Shown here piece by piece: positions 32,583 through 42,181 of a DNA stretch of 64,000 nucleotides. The stretch is from positions 1-64,000 of the forward strand of contig JAGHUP010000006.1 in NCBI GenBank assembly GCA_018064755.1, read 5' to 3'. A program made the translations under genes and the position numbers. Below the pieces are notes generated by a model. It was not told the DNA's origin. It saw nothing but the letters and a program-made list of their open reading frames with translations, and searched no databases. The DNA comes from Candidatus Crickella equi. Lineage in GTDB: Bacteria; Bacillota; Clostridia; Peptostreptococcales; Anaerovoracaceae. The stretch's first letter is position 1. Each line of letters opens with the position of its first letter.

Positions 32583-34250
32583 TTACATCTTAGCTGTGAT
32601 TCTTGCTCTAACTTTTTCTTCGCCCATAATCTGCTGAATTGCCCATACATCAGGTGACTGCGCACGTCCCATCAGTGCAATTCTGATTACTGTGCTGACA
32701 TGACCTACATGTCCCTTGTAATCATCAGGATTCTTCTTGAAGTCCTTAGGCTTAGCAGCATAGCCAAGCTCAACTGCGAGATCTCTAATCTTGCCAAACC
32801 ATGTTTCATTATCATCGGAGTGATCGTAGTTCTCGAGATATTTCGCAAGAATTGTCTTAGCGTCATCTGCTGCCTCAGCAGGATACTCATCTTCAATCTT
32901 GAATGACTCATCGAAGAAGTAGCTGATGAAGTCCATAATCTGTCTAGCGTATACTAGGTCAGCTCTTGGTCTTGCATCGTGTCTTCCGAGGTCCAGAATT
33001 TGCTCAAGTAGATCCATATCCTTGAATACATACCCGAACTCAGGTGCCCATGCATCTGACCAATCCTTCAGCCATGCTGCGATTTCTTTAGCCGGAATCT
33101 GAAGCATTGCTGTCTTGCTGACATCGTTCAGCTTGTCAAGATCGAAGAGTGCTCCGGATGAGCTCATCTTCTCTGTTGTGAACTCGAAGTCCTCAGCTGG
33201 TGCTTCTGGATTCTCAATTCTCCACTCTTCATAGTTAGAGTTAAGAATTGTGAGCAGATACTCTCTTACTGCTGCTGGATGGTAACCCTGACTACGATAG
33301 TAATCGAGTGAGAGTTCTGGGTCCTTTCTCTTGGATAGCTTTCTCTTGTTACCATCCTCACCAATCTTCATCAGCTGAGCTGTGTGGCAGTAGATAGGCA
33401 TATCCCATCCAAGGAAGTTAAAGAGTTCAATATGAATAGGCAGTGATGGCAGCCACTCTTCACCTCTTACAACGTGAGTTGTTCTCATCAGATGATCATC
33501 AACTACGTGTGCAAAATGATAAGTAGGGATGCCTGTCTGCTTGATAATAACCACATCCAGGAAGTTGTCTGGAACTGACAGCTCGCCTCTTACCGCATCA
33601 ACTACTGTATGTCTGCCAGTTTCCTCAGCACTCGCATTAGGAACACCTTGGCTCTTCATACGGATAACGAACGGTTCGCCAGCCTTGATTTTGGCCTCAA
33701 CCTCAGCAGCGATAGCCTCATCCTTGTCCCAGTCTCTATACTTGGACCAACCAGCGTAAATTCCCGGTGCAATCTTCTTAGCCTCCTGCTCCTCACGAAT
33801 AGCAGCAATCTCTTCCTCACTCAGGAAGCAAGGATAAGCCTTGCCCTCTTCGAGCAGTCTCTTGGCATAAGTTCTATAAATCTCGCCTCTGTGACTTTGA
33901 GTGTAGTCACCATAGCTACCGATATCTCCGTTTTCTGTAACACCTTCATCGAACTGGATTCCAAAGAATGCGAGAGATGTAATAATGGTCTCTACTGCAT
34001 TCTCAACAAAACGCTTGTCATCTGTATCCTCGATACGGAGGAAGAAAGTTCCGCCGCTCTGGTGTGCAAGACGTTCATCTACGAAAGCACCATAGAGATT
34101 GCCCAGATGAATGAAACCTGTTGGAGAAGGTCCAAGACGTGTTACTTTGGCACCCTCTGGCAGGTTTCTCTCAGGGAACATCTTCTCATAGTCCTCTGGT
34201 GTATGTGGAAATTCCGGATAAATTAAATTAGCGAGATCTGTGTAGTTCAT
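32583..34250 (-). CDS. gltX: glutamate--tRNA ligase
   Basis: 555 aa, with about 38 extra residues before the HIGH-like motif PSPTGFIHLGN compared with short bacterial enzymes; the KMSKS-like motif is KRKLSKRKDP. RIEDTD is also present. It charges tRNA-Glu, and may be discriminating or non-discriminating; this is not decidable here. It belongs to the ~550-residue group common in Clostridia. It lies 11 bp after the hexapeptide-repeat gene. Confidence 0.94.
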   Translation of the reverse strand: MNYTDLANLIYPEFPHTPEDYEKMFPERNLPEGAKVTRLGPSPTGFIHLGNLYGAFVDERLAHQSGGTFFLRIEDTDDKRFVENAVETIITSLAFFGIQFDEGVTENGDIGSYGDYTQSHRGEIYRTYAKRLLEEGKAYPCFLSEEEIAAIREEQEAKKIAPGIYAGWSKYRDWDKDEAIAAEVEAKIKAGEPFVIRMKSQGVPNASAEETGRHTVVDAVRGELSVPDNFLDVVIIKQTGIPTYHFAHVVDDHLMRTTHVVRGEEWLPSLPIHIELFNFLGWDMPIYCHTAQLMKIGEDGNKRKLSKRKDPELSLDYYRSQGYHPAAVREYLLTILNSNYEEWRIENPEAPAEDFEFTTEKMSSSGALFDLDKLNDVSKTAMLQIPAKEIAAWLKDWSDAWAPEFGYVFKDMDLLEQILDLGRHDARPRADLVYARQIMDFISYFFDESFKIEDEYPAEAADDAKTILAKYLENYDHSDDNETWFGKIRDLAVELGYAAKPKDFKKNPDDYKGHVGHVSTVIRIALMGRAQSPDVWAIQQIMGEEKVRARITAKM

Positions 34251-34261
34251 TATTTCTCCTA

Positions 34262-34939
34262 TTAAACATGCTTGCTCTCAAGCTGCTTGATAACGATTTC
34301 TTCTTTATTCTTGTAAATGCTGTTAGCTGGAACAACGCCACGAACGCTGCTCAGCGGATATACGTTGGAGTTGCGTCCAATTACTGTTCCTGGGTTCAGC
34401 ACGCTGTTGCAACCTACTTCAACGAAGTCGCCCAACATTGCGCCGACCTTCTTGCGGCCTGTTTCGACTTGCTCGCTTCCGTTCTTGACAACGACCAAAG
34501 TTTTGTCGCTCTTGACATTGGAAGTTATTGAGCCTGCGCCCATATGAGACTTATAGCCAAGTACCGAGTCACCGACGTAGTTGTAATGTGGCACCTGAAC
34601 GCTATCGAATAGGATGACGTTCTTAAGTTCTGTTGAATTTCCAACTACAGTTCCCTTACCAACAATTGCGGATCCTCTAATGAAAGCGCACTGTCTTATC
34701 TCAGCACCATGATCAATGATGCAAGGTGAGCCGAGATATGCGCTATCGAACACTGTTGCATCCTTAGCAACCCATACGCCTTCTGCAGGATTATCGAACT
34801 CATCTGTAGGAAGTGTTGGACCCAGCTCCAGGATATACTCCTTAATTCCATCCAGTACTTCCCATGGATAATCCTTGCCGTCGAATAATGGAGCTGCAAT
34901 TGTCTTCTCTAAATCATAAAGATCTTTTATTTTATACAT
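34262..34939 (-). CDS. left-handed beta-helix (hexapeptide repeat) transferase-like protein
   Basis: 225 aa. From about residue 60 on there are hexapeptide repeats ([LIV]GxxxxI type: SAIVGKGTVVGNST, GAGSITSN), as in the acyltransferase half of GlmU-like enzymes, with an N-terminal cap. No nucleotidyltransferase domain. It probably acetylates or binds a sugar nucleotide; the nearby glmM and nagB suggest amino-sugar metabolism. A perfect palindrome (family A) sits 14 bp upstream of its ATG. Confidence 0.75.
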   Translation of the reverse strand: MYKIKDLYDLEKTIAAPLFDGKDYPWEVLDGIKEYILELGPTLPTDEFDNPAEGVWVAKDATVFDSAYLGSPCIIDHGAEIRQCAFIRGSAIVGKGTVVGNSTELKNVILFDSVQVPHYNYVGDSVLGYKSHMGAGSITSNVKSDKTLVVVKNGSEQVETGRKKVGAMLGDFVEVGCNSVLNPGTVIGRNSNVYPLSSVRGVVPANSIYKNKEEIVIKQLESKHV

Positions 34940-34952
34940 AAATGTTCCTTTC

Positions 34953-35005
34953 AGCCCGTTCCTAAAGGGTACATTTTTAAAAAATGTACCCTTTAGGAAC
35001 GGGCT
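34953..35005. repeat. palindromic repeat, family A copy 1
   Basis: Perfect 25-bp stem AGCCCGTTCCTAAAGGGTAC... with a 3-nt loop, between glmM and the beta-helix gene. It shares its core with the large palindrome at 55789-55906. No T-run follows on the coding strand, so it may block or stabilise RNA rather than terminate. Confidence 0.8.
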
Positions 35006-35015
35006 CGATGGTGCA

Positions 35016-36368
35016 TTATTTGATTTTAATTAGTTTACCTGCGTCCTTCATTGCTGCGATAATTGCATCAACTTTTTCTTCGCAGAGTTCATATGTTGTA
35101 GCTTCAGACATTACTCTGAGCAGTGGCTCTGTTCCGCTCTTACGGAGCAGGATACGTCCATCCTCGCCTAGCTCTTCTTCAGCCTTCTTAACTGCAGCCT
35201 GGACTTCAGGGCAATTAAGTGTCTCGTCCTTGTCAGTTACAACAACATTCTTTAATACCTGTGGGTACATAATCATTGGTTCAGCAAGCTTGGACAGAGG
35301 CTGCTTGGTCTCAGTCATTGCTTCCATAACCATGATGGCTGTCAGGATACCATCTCCAGTATTAGCATGACGTCCGAAGATAATGTGTCCAGACTGTTCA
35401 CCGCCAAGAATGTGATCATTAGCTCTCATATTCTCAGCAACATACTTGTCACCAACTGCGGTCTTCTCATAACCGATACCCAGTTCATCAAGGGCTTTGT
35501 AAAGACCCATGTTGGACATTACTGTTGTAACAACTTTGGAGTCTCCCAGAGTTCCCTTCTGCTTCATGTATGCAGCGCAGAGATACATAATATGATCTCC
35601 ATTAATAACGTTGCCATTCTCATCAACTGCGATACATCTATCCGCATCACCGTCAAATGCAAAACCAACATCGAGGTGGTGTTCCTTAACGTGCTTAACG
35701 AGGTTGTCGATATGTGTTGAACCGCAATCTACGTTAACGTTAAGTCCATCAGGAGTATTGCCGATAACGAATGTATCTGCTCCAAGAGCATCGAATACGC
35801 TCTTGGCCATCTGCCATGAACTGCCGTTAGCGCAGTCAAGTCCAACTCTATATCTCTTATATGAGCGTGTTGCAAGTGAAATCAGATATCCAATATATCT
35901 GTTACGACCTGCAGCATAATCCTCTGTATAACCAATTTCATCGCCATATGCATATGGGAGATTGTCATTACTATCGAGGTAATCCTCGAGTTCAAGAAGC
36001 ATTGACTCTTCCATCTTGTCGCCCTGGGAATTAATCAGCTTGATGCCGTTGTCCTGGAAAGGATTGTGGCTAGCAGTAATCATAATTCCACAGTCAAAAT
36101 CATCTGACTTAGTGATATATGAAACGCTTGGTGTAGTAGTTACATGCATGATATGTGCATCTGCTCCTGATGCTGTAAGGCCTGCGCAAAGTGCAGATTC
36201 AAACATATAACTGGAACGACGCGTATCCTTACCGATAACTACCTTAGGTCTATATCCATCTTTCTTGAAATAGTGTCCAACGAATCTGCCGATTTTAAAC
36301 GCATGGTCAACTGTTAAGTTGCAGTTAGCCTCGCCACGGAATCCGTCTGTACCAAAATATTTGCCCAT
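35016..36368 (-). CDS. glmM: phosphoglucosamine mutase
   Basis: 450 aa. Catalytic phosphoserine Ser100 in TASHNPFQDNG, metal-binding DGDADR, and substrate-loop GGEQSGH. It interconverts glucosamine 6- and 1-phosphate for UDP-GlcNAc. In the conserved cdaA-cdaR-glmM arrangement, except that nagB sits between cdaR and glmM. ATG overlaps the nagB stop by one base. GlmM can bind and inhibit CdaA in other Firmicutes. Confidence 0.96.
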   Translation of the reverse strand: MGKYFGTDGFRGEANCNLTVDHAFKIGRFVGHYFKKDGYRPKVVIGKDTRRSSYMFESALCAGLTASGADAHIMHVTTTPSVSYITKSDDFDCGIMITASHNPFQDNGIKLINSQGDKMEESMLLELEDYLDSNDNLPYAYGDEIGYTEDYAAGRNRYIGYLISLATRSYKRYRVGLDCANGSSWQMAKSVFDALGADTFVIGNTPDGLNVNVDCGSTHIDNLVKHVKEHHLDVGFAFDGDADRCIAVDENGNVINGDHIMYLCAAYMKQKGTLGDSKVVTTVMSNMGLYKALDELGIGYEKTAVGDKYVAENMRANDHILGGEQSGHIIFGRHANTGDGILTAIMVMEAMTETKQPLSKLAEPMIMYPQVLKNVVVTDKDETLNCPEVQAAVKKAEEELGEDGRILLRKSGTEPLLRVMSEATTYELCEEKVDAIIAAMKDAGKLIKIK

Positions 36369-37156
36369 TAGATAATCTCCTTAGCGTAAACGTCCTTGAA
36401 GAACTTGTATGTATCAACCTTGAGCTCACCGCATGCAGCTTCATCGCAAGCGATTACTGCATCGTTGTGCATCTGAAGAGCTGAGATAGTCCACTTGGAG
36501 CTAACTCCGCCTTCTACGCAGTGAGCAAGTGCTCTTGCTTTGTTGTGACCACTGATCAGAATCAGAACTTCCTTAGCATCTGTAACTGTACCAACTCCTA
36601 CGGACAGTGCCTGAGTTGGAACCTTGTCAGGGTCGTTCTCGAAGAATCTTGAGTTAACGATTCTTGTATCTTCAGTCAGGTCTCTAATTCCTGTTCTTGA
36701 ATTCAGTGAAGTGTAAGGCTCGTTGAAAGCAATGTGTCCGTCAACGCCTGCACCTCCGAGGAAGAGATCAATGCCACCATAAGAAGCAATCTTCTCTTCA
36801 TATCTAGTGCACTCACCTTCAGGATCATCAGTCATTCCATTAAGGATGTTGATGTTCTCAGCAGGAATCTCAATGTGATCAAAGAAATTGTCGTGCATGA
36901 AATACCAGTAGCTCTGATCGTGCTCGTGTGGCAGACCAAGGTACTCGTCCATATTGAATGTAACAACATTCTTGAAGCTTACCTTGCCGGCCTTGTTAGC
37001 CTCGATGAGTCTCTTGTAAACTCCGAGTGGGGATGAACCTGTAGGAAGTCCAAGTACGAAAGGTCTGCCTTCCTTGTGGTTGTTAATTGCCTCGATAATG
37101 TGATTGGCAGCCCATTCACACATCTTGTCATAATCGTTTTGAATAATAACTTTCAT
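36368..37156 (-). CDS. nagB: glucosamine-6-phosphate deaminase
   Basis: 262 aa. LPTGSSPLGVY (substrate phosphate), FNMDEYLGL with catalytic Asp, and GGAGVDGHIAFNEP with the catalytic His. It converts glucosamine 6-phosphate to fructose 6-phosphate and ammonia, or the reverse at high ammonia. No glmS is seen; placed before glmM it could even supply glucosamine 6-phosphate in an ammonia-rich amino-acid fermenter, but that is speculation. Confidence 0.95.
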   Translation of the reverse strand: MKVIIQNDYDKMCEWAANHIIEAINNHKEGRPFVLGLPTGSSPLGVYKRLIEANKAGKVSFKNVVTFNMDEYLGLPHEHDQSYWYFMHDNFFDHIEIPAENINILNGMTDDPEGECTRYEEKIASYGGIDLFLGGAGVDGHIAFNEPYTSLNSRTGIRDLTEDTRIVNSRFFENDPDKVPTQALSVGVGTVTDAKEVLILISGHNKARALAHCVEGGVSSKWTISALQMHNDAVIACDEAACGELKVDTYKFFKDVYAKEII

Positions 37157-37169
37157 ATGTTTCTCCTAT

Positions 37170-38096
37170 CTATTTCACAGCTACCTTGACGCAATTACCC
37201 AGTGACTTTCTAGCCACATATACGCCCTTAGGTAGCTTGTATTCAATCATAAGATCCGTATCTTCAGTGATGTCTGTAACATCAACAGGTTCAGAGTCGA
37301 TTTCATTTATATTCTTGAGCAATGAGCCTGGCCCCTTGATGGTAATTTTCTCAGGGGCATTTATGCTCAACCCATCATTATGTGACTTCCGAATTAAGAA
37401 CACATTCAGTGGAACTGTCTTAGTAGCAGCAGCTTTTGCATTGAACGAAATCTCACCAGGAAGCACGATAATGTGTTTTACTTCCTTGCCATCATCATCA
37501 ACTGCAACAGGTGTCTCAACAAAAGACTTCTCGCCACCTGCCAGATCGTTGGAGTTAACTTCGAGCAAAGCCATGCATACTTTGTCTACGTTATCAGCAG
37601 CTCCCAGAACGCTTACCTTGGAATAACTCATTGCAGTAGCAATAGGTTCCTGAGTGTCGTCGTTAGTGTCACCGTATATGGCTGTAAGTGGAACATCCTT
37701 GTTGTTGCCTTTAACAACTTCGACGGTAATGCTGTCTTTGCTTACTCTCTCAACTGTACAGTCTCTTGGCGGAGTAACATCAACGCTCAATCCATTGCGA
37801 CCCTCAACTGCATTGGTTACATCAACCGCAACGTAAATGTCATCAGCTGAGATATTGTTGTAATTCTTTCTATTAATCTTGAGCGTTACATCTACGGTAT
37901 CGGCTGTTGAAGTTTCAATGCCAAGTCCGCTCTGCACGAGCTCAAGTTCTCCGATATAATTAATCGGAACATTGCTATATGTCACATTTTTCATCGGTGC
38001 ATAGTTGTATATAACAAAGAACCATGCTACGAATGAAATTATAATTGCGATGAGAATATTTAATTTGCTGGTTTTGGCCTTCTGATTATTTGACAT
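37170..38096 (-). CDS. cdaR: YbbR-domain protein CdaR
   Basis: 308 aa. One N-terminal membrane helix (about 14-30) and then an extracytoplasmic part of about three YbbR repeats (residues 40-300). CdaR binds and modulates the cyclase CdaA. Overlaps cdaA by 11 bp. Confidence 0.92.
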   Translation of the reverse strand: MSNNQKAKTSKLNILIAIIISFVAWFFVIYNYAPMKNVTYSNVPINYIGELELVQSGLGIETSTADTVDVTLKINRKNYNNISADDIYVAVDVTNAVEGRNGLSVDVTPPRDCTVERVSKDSITVEVVKGNNKDVPLTAIYGDTNDDTQEPIATAMSYSKVSVLGAADNVDKVCMALLEVNSNDLAGGEKSFVETPVAVDDDGKEVKHIIVLPGEISFNAKAAATKTVPLNVFLIRKSHNDGLSINAPEKITIKGPGSLLKNINEIDSEPVDVTDITEDTDLMIEYKLPKGVYVARKSLGNCVKVAVK

Positions 38097-38922
38097 CTCT
38101 TCGGCCTCCTCCCATCAGTACGGACCATCTGTCCTTCTTCTCATCCTGTGGTAGATAGATGTCCAGCAACATCTTTTCGAGAGCTTTGCCGTCGAGGAAT
38201 CTGATTAGCTGTCCATTCTGAGCTACCGAGATAGCACCGGATTCCTCGGAAACGATGATTACGAAAGCATCGCTGACTTCGCTGACGCCAACACCCGCCC
38301 TGTGTCTCGTTCCGAGGTTTCCGCCAATATTTGTTCTGCTAGTTAATGGCAAAACGCAGCTCGCTGCGTATGCCTTAGCGCTTCTGATGATAACGGCTCC
38401 ATCGTGAAGTGGCGAACCAACATAGAAGAGGTTGCCCAGCAGTCTATCTGAAATATCTGCATTGATAACAACTCCAGTCTCAATGATGTCATTCAGCATA
38501 GTCTGTCTCTCGATGACCATTAAAGCACCTGTTCTTGAAGCTGAGAAATTCTCACATGCATATACGATGTTGTGTATTACATCAATTGCTGCATCCTTAT
38601 TAACGTCCCTGAACTGTTCTGCAAAAGCAGTTCTTCTTCCGAGCTGTTCAAGACCTCTTCGTAGCTCAGGCTGGAAGAGTACTACGATTGCAATCAATCC
38701 AACTGTAATCAAGCTCTTCAGCAACCAGTTGAGCAACATGAGATCAAATATCTCGGAAAGAAGGAATACGACAAGCACGAGAACAATACCCCGCACCAAT
38801 TGCTGGGCTCTTGTTTCCCTTATGAATCCCAATACCTTGTAAACAAGATATGCGACTATGACGATGTCGATGATATCAGTAATACCGATACTCATTAACA
38901 GTCCAGTGATGTTGTCAATCAT
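38086..38922 (-). CDS. cdaA: diadenylate cyclase CdaA
   Basis: 278 aa. Three N-terminal membrane helices (about 8-90), then a DAC domain with DGA (174-176) and RHR (206-208), the catalytic motifs. Makes c-di-AMP, which controls K+ and osmolyte balance and cell-wall turgor; a Kef-type antiporter elsewhere in the window is a plausible target class. Follows the LCP gene with a shared base. Confidence 0.95.
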   Translation of the reverse strand: MIDNITGLLMSIGITDIIDIVIVAYLVYKVLGFIRETRAQQLVRGIVLVLVVFLLSEIFDLMLLNWLLKSLITVGLIAIVVLFQPELRRGLEQLGRRTAFAEQFRDVNKDAAIDVIHNIVYACENFSASRTGALMVIERQTMLNDIIETGVVINADISDRLLGNLFYVGSPLHDGAVIIRSAKAYAASCVLPLTSRTNIGGNLGTRHRAGVGVSEVSDAFVIIVSEESGAISVAQNGQLIRFLDGKALEKMLLDIYLPQDEKKDRWSVLMGGGRRDVK

Positions 38923-40511
38923 TATTCACCTTCAGATTCAGTTTCAACTTTAATAATTACGTTATCGTCTTTATCTTTAGTCAGTTCCTGTCCATTAAGA
39001 ACTGCATTAATCAGATCCTGAGCGTTTGCAACGCTAGTAGGGTCCTGAGTCATTACATAGCACTTAGTTCCACCTGTGGAATAAGTTGCCAATGATCCAT
39101 TACCACCAACAATAGTATTCTTGTACATCTGCCACTTAATATTCTTAGCAAGCTGCAGTTTGAGCAGTGATCTAATCTCACGCGATGACAAACTCATCTC
39201 GAAGTAATCATCAAGTTCTGATAGCACTGTGTTGTATGAGAGCAGCATTGTCTTGCTGGAAGTTGCTTTCTTGAGCATCTCTGAGAAAATCAGCTGCTGG
39301 TTCTTGATACGCTGGTTATCTCCGCCCATAAAGGCCTTTCTCTCTCTTGCGTAGTACAGAGCACCTCTGCCCTGTACATGAATCATACCTTTCTTGTAGG
39401 TATGTCCAGTAATCGCGGATGTGAACTCTTCTTCATTGTTAAAGTCGAGTCCACCAACAGCATCGATAAACTTAACGATAGTTGAGAAGTTAACCTTAAC
39501 GTAGTAGTTTGCTTCTGTATCCAGCAGATTTTCAACGGCTCCAATCGTTGTATCAACGCTATAGAATCCCGTGTGTGTCAGCTTGTCCATCGCCATACCC
39601 TTGTCAGGCATGTAAACTTCGTAATCTCTTGGAATGGAAGTCATCAGAATCTGCTCAGTCTTAGGATTGACTGTAACAAGCATGTTTACATCGGATCTAC
39701 CTGGCTCATCTACCTTGCCCCATACATCCATTCCTGTAATCAGGACATTGAATGGTTCCTTGGTGATATGAGCAACCTTACTATCATTCTGAACCGAGGT
39801 CTTATCTAGGAACGAAAGTGTTCCGAGTGCATATACCGTTCCGAGTCCGTAGAAGAACATCAGCACAACAGCCATTAGTGTTGAAAGAACCTTGGCCCAT
39901 TTCTTGATGTTGGTCTTGCGCAGCTGTGCAACGATGATAGCAGACAGAAGCCCAAGTACAACCAACATTGCAACCCACCAGAAGAACGGAAGGACGTTCA
40001 TAAGCGTCATAACAACTGCGAAAACAGCCAGTAGCGCAATATAAGGAACGCTGAGAATCTTAGTAAACTTGTAGAATCCAGCAGCCTTTCCTGCAGCCCC
40101 AGCGGCTCTTGAAGCAGATTTTATGACCGCTGATTTCGCCGCCTTTGAAGCCTTTTTGGATGCCTGATTGCTAATAGGCTTCTTGTCAGAGTATTCTTCT
40201 CTGAACTGGCGATACGCTTCCTGCTGAGCAGCTGCGTTCATGTGCTGCTGTTCAGGTGTAACTGCCTGTGCTCTACGAGGAATCTCTACCGGAGCCTCTT
40301 GCTGAGCTCTTGCTGCCTCGCGAATTTTTCTGTATTCCTCCTGAAGTCTCTTAGCGCGAGTTTCCTCACGTCTAATTGCCTCATCAACTTGCTGTGGTGA
40401 GTCGAAAGACTTTAGGTCAGGCTTATTAAATTCTGCCTTGGGACGTTCCTGCGGAACTGGATTGCTATAATCAAAGTTCAGCAGTTCATCTTCCCAATTA
40501 TCGTAACTCAT
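38922..40511 (-). CDS. LytR-CpsA-Psr (LCP) family protein
   Basis: 529 aa. A long cytosolic, charged/Gln-rich N-terminus (about 1-150, part coiled coil), three hydrophobic segments (about 150-230), then an extracytoplasmic LCP domain starting at NVLITGMDVWG with the arginines of SIPRDYEVYMP and of the YARER helix. LCP enzymes attach undecaprenyl-linked polymers to peptidoglycan. The long N-terminal extension is unusual for the core family. Probably translationally coupled to cdaA. Confidence 0.9.
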   Translation of the reverse strand: MSYDNWEDELLNFDYSNPVPQERPKAEFNKPDLKSFDSPQQVDEAIRREETRAKRLQEEYRKIREAARAQQEAPVEIPRRAQAVTPEQQHMNAAAQQEAYRQFREEYSDKKPISNQASKKASKAAKSAVIKSASRAAGAAGKAAGFYKFTKILSVPYIALLAVFAVVMTLMNVLPFFWWVAMLVVLGLLSAIIVAQLRKTNIKKWAKVLSTLMAVVLMFFYGLGTVYALGTLSFLDKTSVQNDSKVAHITKEPFNVLITGMDVWGKVDEPGRSDVNMLVTVNPKTEQILMTSIPRDYEVYMPDKGMAMDKLTHTGFYSVDTTIGAVENLLDTEANYYVKVNFSTIVKFIDAVGGLDFNNEEEFTSAITGHTYKKGMIHVQGRGALYYARERKAFMGGDNQRIKNQQLIFSEMLKKATSSKTMLLSYNTVLSELDDYFEMSLSSREIRSLLKLQLAKNIKWQMYKNTIVGGNGSLATYSTGGTKCYVMTQDPTSVANAQDLINAVLNGQELTKDKDDNVIIKVETESEGE

Positions 40512-40538
40512 CTAAGTTATCTCCTAGTCTAGTGTGTC

Positions 40539-41069
40539 TTATCTGTCAGTTGTCAGCAGTCCGTATGCATTGCCCTTTCTCTTGTAAACAACGCTAACTG
40601 CATTAGTATCCATATCCAGGAATACGAAGAAATCGTGTCCGAGCATTTCCATCTGGAGAATTGCCTCTTCAGCAACCATTGGCTCGAGCTCAAGCTCTTT
40701 TCTTCTTGCGATAACAAGTTCTTCTTCCTCAGCTTCTTCAACCTCTGGGATGAACTCAAACTTAAGAGCCTTGTTTTCTTTATATCTTGTCTCGAGTTTG
40801 CCCTTGAGCTTGCTCATCTGAGACTGAAGTCTTTCAGCTGCAACATCAACTGCATCGTAAACGCTGTCGTTAGCAACTTCTGCTCTGAATACAGCTTCCT
40901 TAGCCTTGATAGTCATCTCGATCTTAGGTGTATCCTTAAGCTTGCTAACTACTACGTTAGCATTAACATCTTCGTTAAAGAACTTCTCGAGCTTACCTAA
41001 TTTAGTCTCGATATAATTGTGGAGCTTGTCGCCCATATCATAATTTTTTGCGATAATCTGTACTTTCAT
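40539..41069 (-). CDS. hpf: ribosome hibernation promoting factor, long form
   Basis: 176 aa: N-terminal RaiA-like domain (1-100), an acidic linker (EVEEAEEEELV), and the C-terminal dimerisation domain (MVAEEAILQMEMLGHDFFVF). The long form makes 100S ribosome dimers in stationary phase. It has its own extended -10 promoter. 27 bp before the LCP gene. Confidence 0.94.
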   Translation of the reverse strand: MKVQIIAKNYDMGDKLHNYIETKLGKLEKFFNEDVNANVVVSKLKDTPKIEMTIKAKEAVFRAEVANDSVYDAVDVAAERLQSQMSKLKGKLETRYKENKALKFEFIPEVEEAEEEELVIARRKELELEPMVAEEAILQMEMLGHDFFVFLDMDTNAVSVVYKRKGNAYGLLTTDR

Positions 41070-41105
41070 TGCAGATACCTCCTTTTATCCTATTTTAGCA
41101 CCATA

Positions 41106-41114
41106 ATTATAGCA
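41106..41114 (-). promoter_or_regulatory. extended -10 promoter of hpf
   Basis: TGCTATAAT on the minus strand, about 37 nt before the ATG; the -35 is weak. Confidence 0.5.
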
Positions 41115-41209
41115 TAAAACGGGGAGGTTTTATGTGATTTTTTTATGAAGGGTTCCGGGGTTATTGGTCGTAAAAGGCCTTTTGGGGACAGGGTAAATTA
41201 TGCAATAAA

Positions 41210-41231
41210 AAAGATGCCGTTAGGCATCTTT
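41210..41231 (-). terminator. terminator downstream of comF
   Basis: AAAGATGCC-GTTA-GGCATCTTT stem followed on the minus strand by TTTTATTG. It lies 180 bp after the comF stop. Confidence 0.75.
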
Positions 41232-41410
41232 CAAAAGTTTGAGAAAACACTCGACCTGGTCTTTGACCCCACACTTGCCTTAACCCGGTTTCCGGAGGAC
41301 TTACTTCTAAGATACGCCATGATCACAGTGGCCTCTTGCTCACTGCTTACGTGGATCCCTTTGCCCGTATCTGGCTTGGACTTGCAACCACGAACATGCT
41401 TCTCAAGTGT

Positions 41411-42172
41411 TTATGATTTTATCACATCGGCGCCTGATGCGAAAGATAAAAAATCGACATTAGCGGCGCCATTTTCGTACAAAACGCCAGCAATTTCATC
41501 GGCGGTGGCGCCGGTTGTCATGATGTCGTCGATAACGAGACATGATGCGCCGTCGATATAATCGCGAGCACTGCCAATGAGGGCGAAGCTGCCGCTGAGG
41601 TTCCTGCGACGTTCAGCGGGAGTGAGCCCCTTCATGGCGGTGGTTTCCTTGCAACGCCTCATTACCTCGCCACGAAACGGCAGACCTGTGTGGTCTGCGA
41701 AGTATTCAGCGATTAGAGCGGCTTGATTGTAGCCGCGAGTGGCGAGGCGTTCTGATGCGACCGGCACAGGAACTAGAAGGTCGTAGCTGGATGCAAGTTC
41801 CTCCTTGGTGAATTCCGAAAGCATACGGTCTGCCATAATCTCGCCTATGGAACGGGCAATCGCCGGTTTCTCATCGTATTTCAGAGCATAGACCATCGCA
41901 CGGTCATGGATGCCATACTCGGTGCAGGTATAACCGTGATTAAAGTTATGTGCGATTGCTCGGCAGTTATAGCATGTGTCCTCCGGGTTGTTTTCCGAGA
42001 GGAGCTTGCCGCATTTCTTACACAATCTGCCGGTCGCCCATTTCATATTTGTCATACAGCTGTCACAAAGCCCATATGGTCTACTCCAATCGATGGCTTT
42101 GCCACAGCACAGACAGTAAAGCTCGCCGGGATATATCCTTTCGGCGAGCATTTCCATAAGGTTTTTAAACAT
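41411..42172 (-). CDS. comF: ComF family protein (phosphoribosyltransferase fold)
   Basis: 253 aa. Zinc-finger-like cysteines at the N-terminus (CLCCGKA, CDSCM, CKKCG, CYNC), and a PRPP-type loop CLVIDDIMTTGAT at about 210-222. Needed for DNA uptake steps in competent Firmicutes; biochemical activity unsettled. 9 bp after recD2. Confidence 0.92.
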   Translation of the reverse strand: MFKNLMEMLAERIYPGELYCLCCGKAIDWSRPYGLCDSCMTNMKWATGRLCKKCGKLLSENNPEDTCYNCRAIAHNFNHGYTCTEYGIHDRAMVYALKYDEKPAIARSIGEIMADRMLSEFTKEELASSYDLLVPVPVASERLATRGYNQAALIAEYFADHTGLPFRGEVMRRCKETTAMKGLTPAERRRNLSGSFALIGSARDYIDGASCLVIDDIMTTGATADEIAGVLYENGAANVDFLSFASGADVIKS

Positions 42173-42181
42173 ATATTTCCT

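Larger units (their letters stand above)
41070..41410. other. comF-hpf intergenic region
   Basis: 341 bp. It holds the hpf promoter, a terminator (41210-41231), a stretch with GGGGACAGGG and GGCCTTTT (41143-41200) that looks like a degenerate REP-like palindrome, and about 165 bp directly after the comF stop that stays open in the comF frame (55 codons, no good start). I see no convincing gene. Confidence 0.5.

Noticed and set aside
41145-41561. 138-codon plus-strand ORF
   Set aside because: It crosses a terminator and the opposite-strand end of comF; composition is not protein-like.
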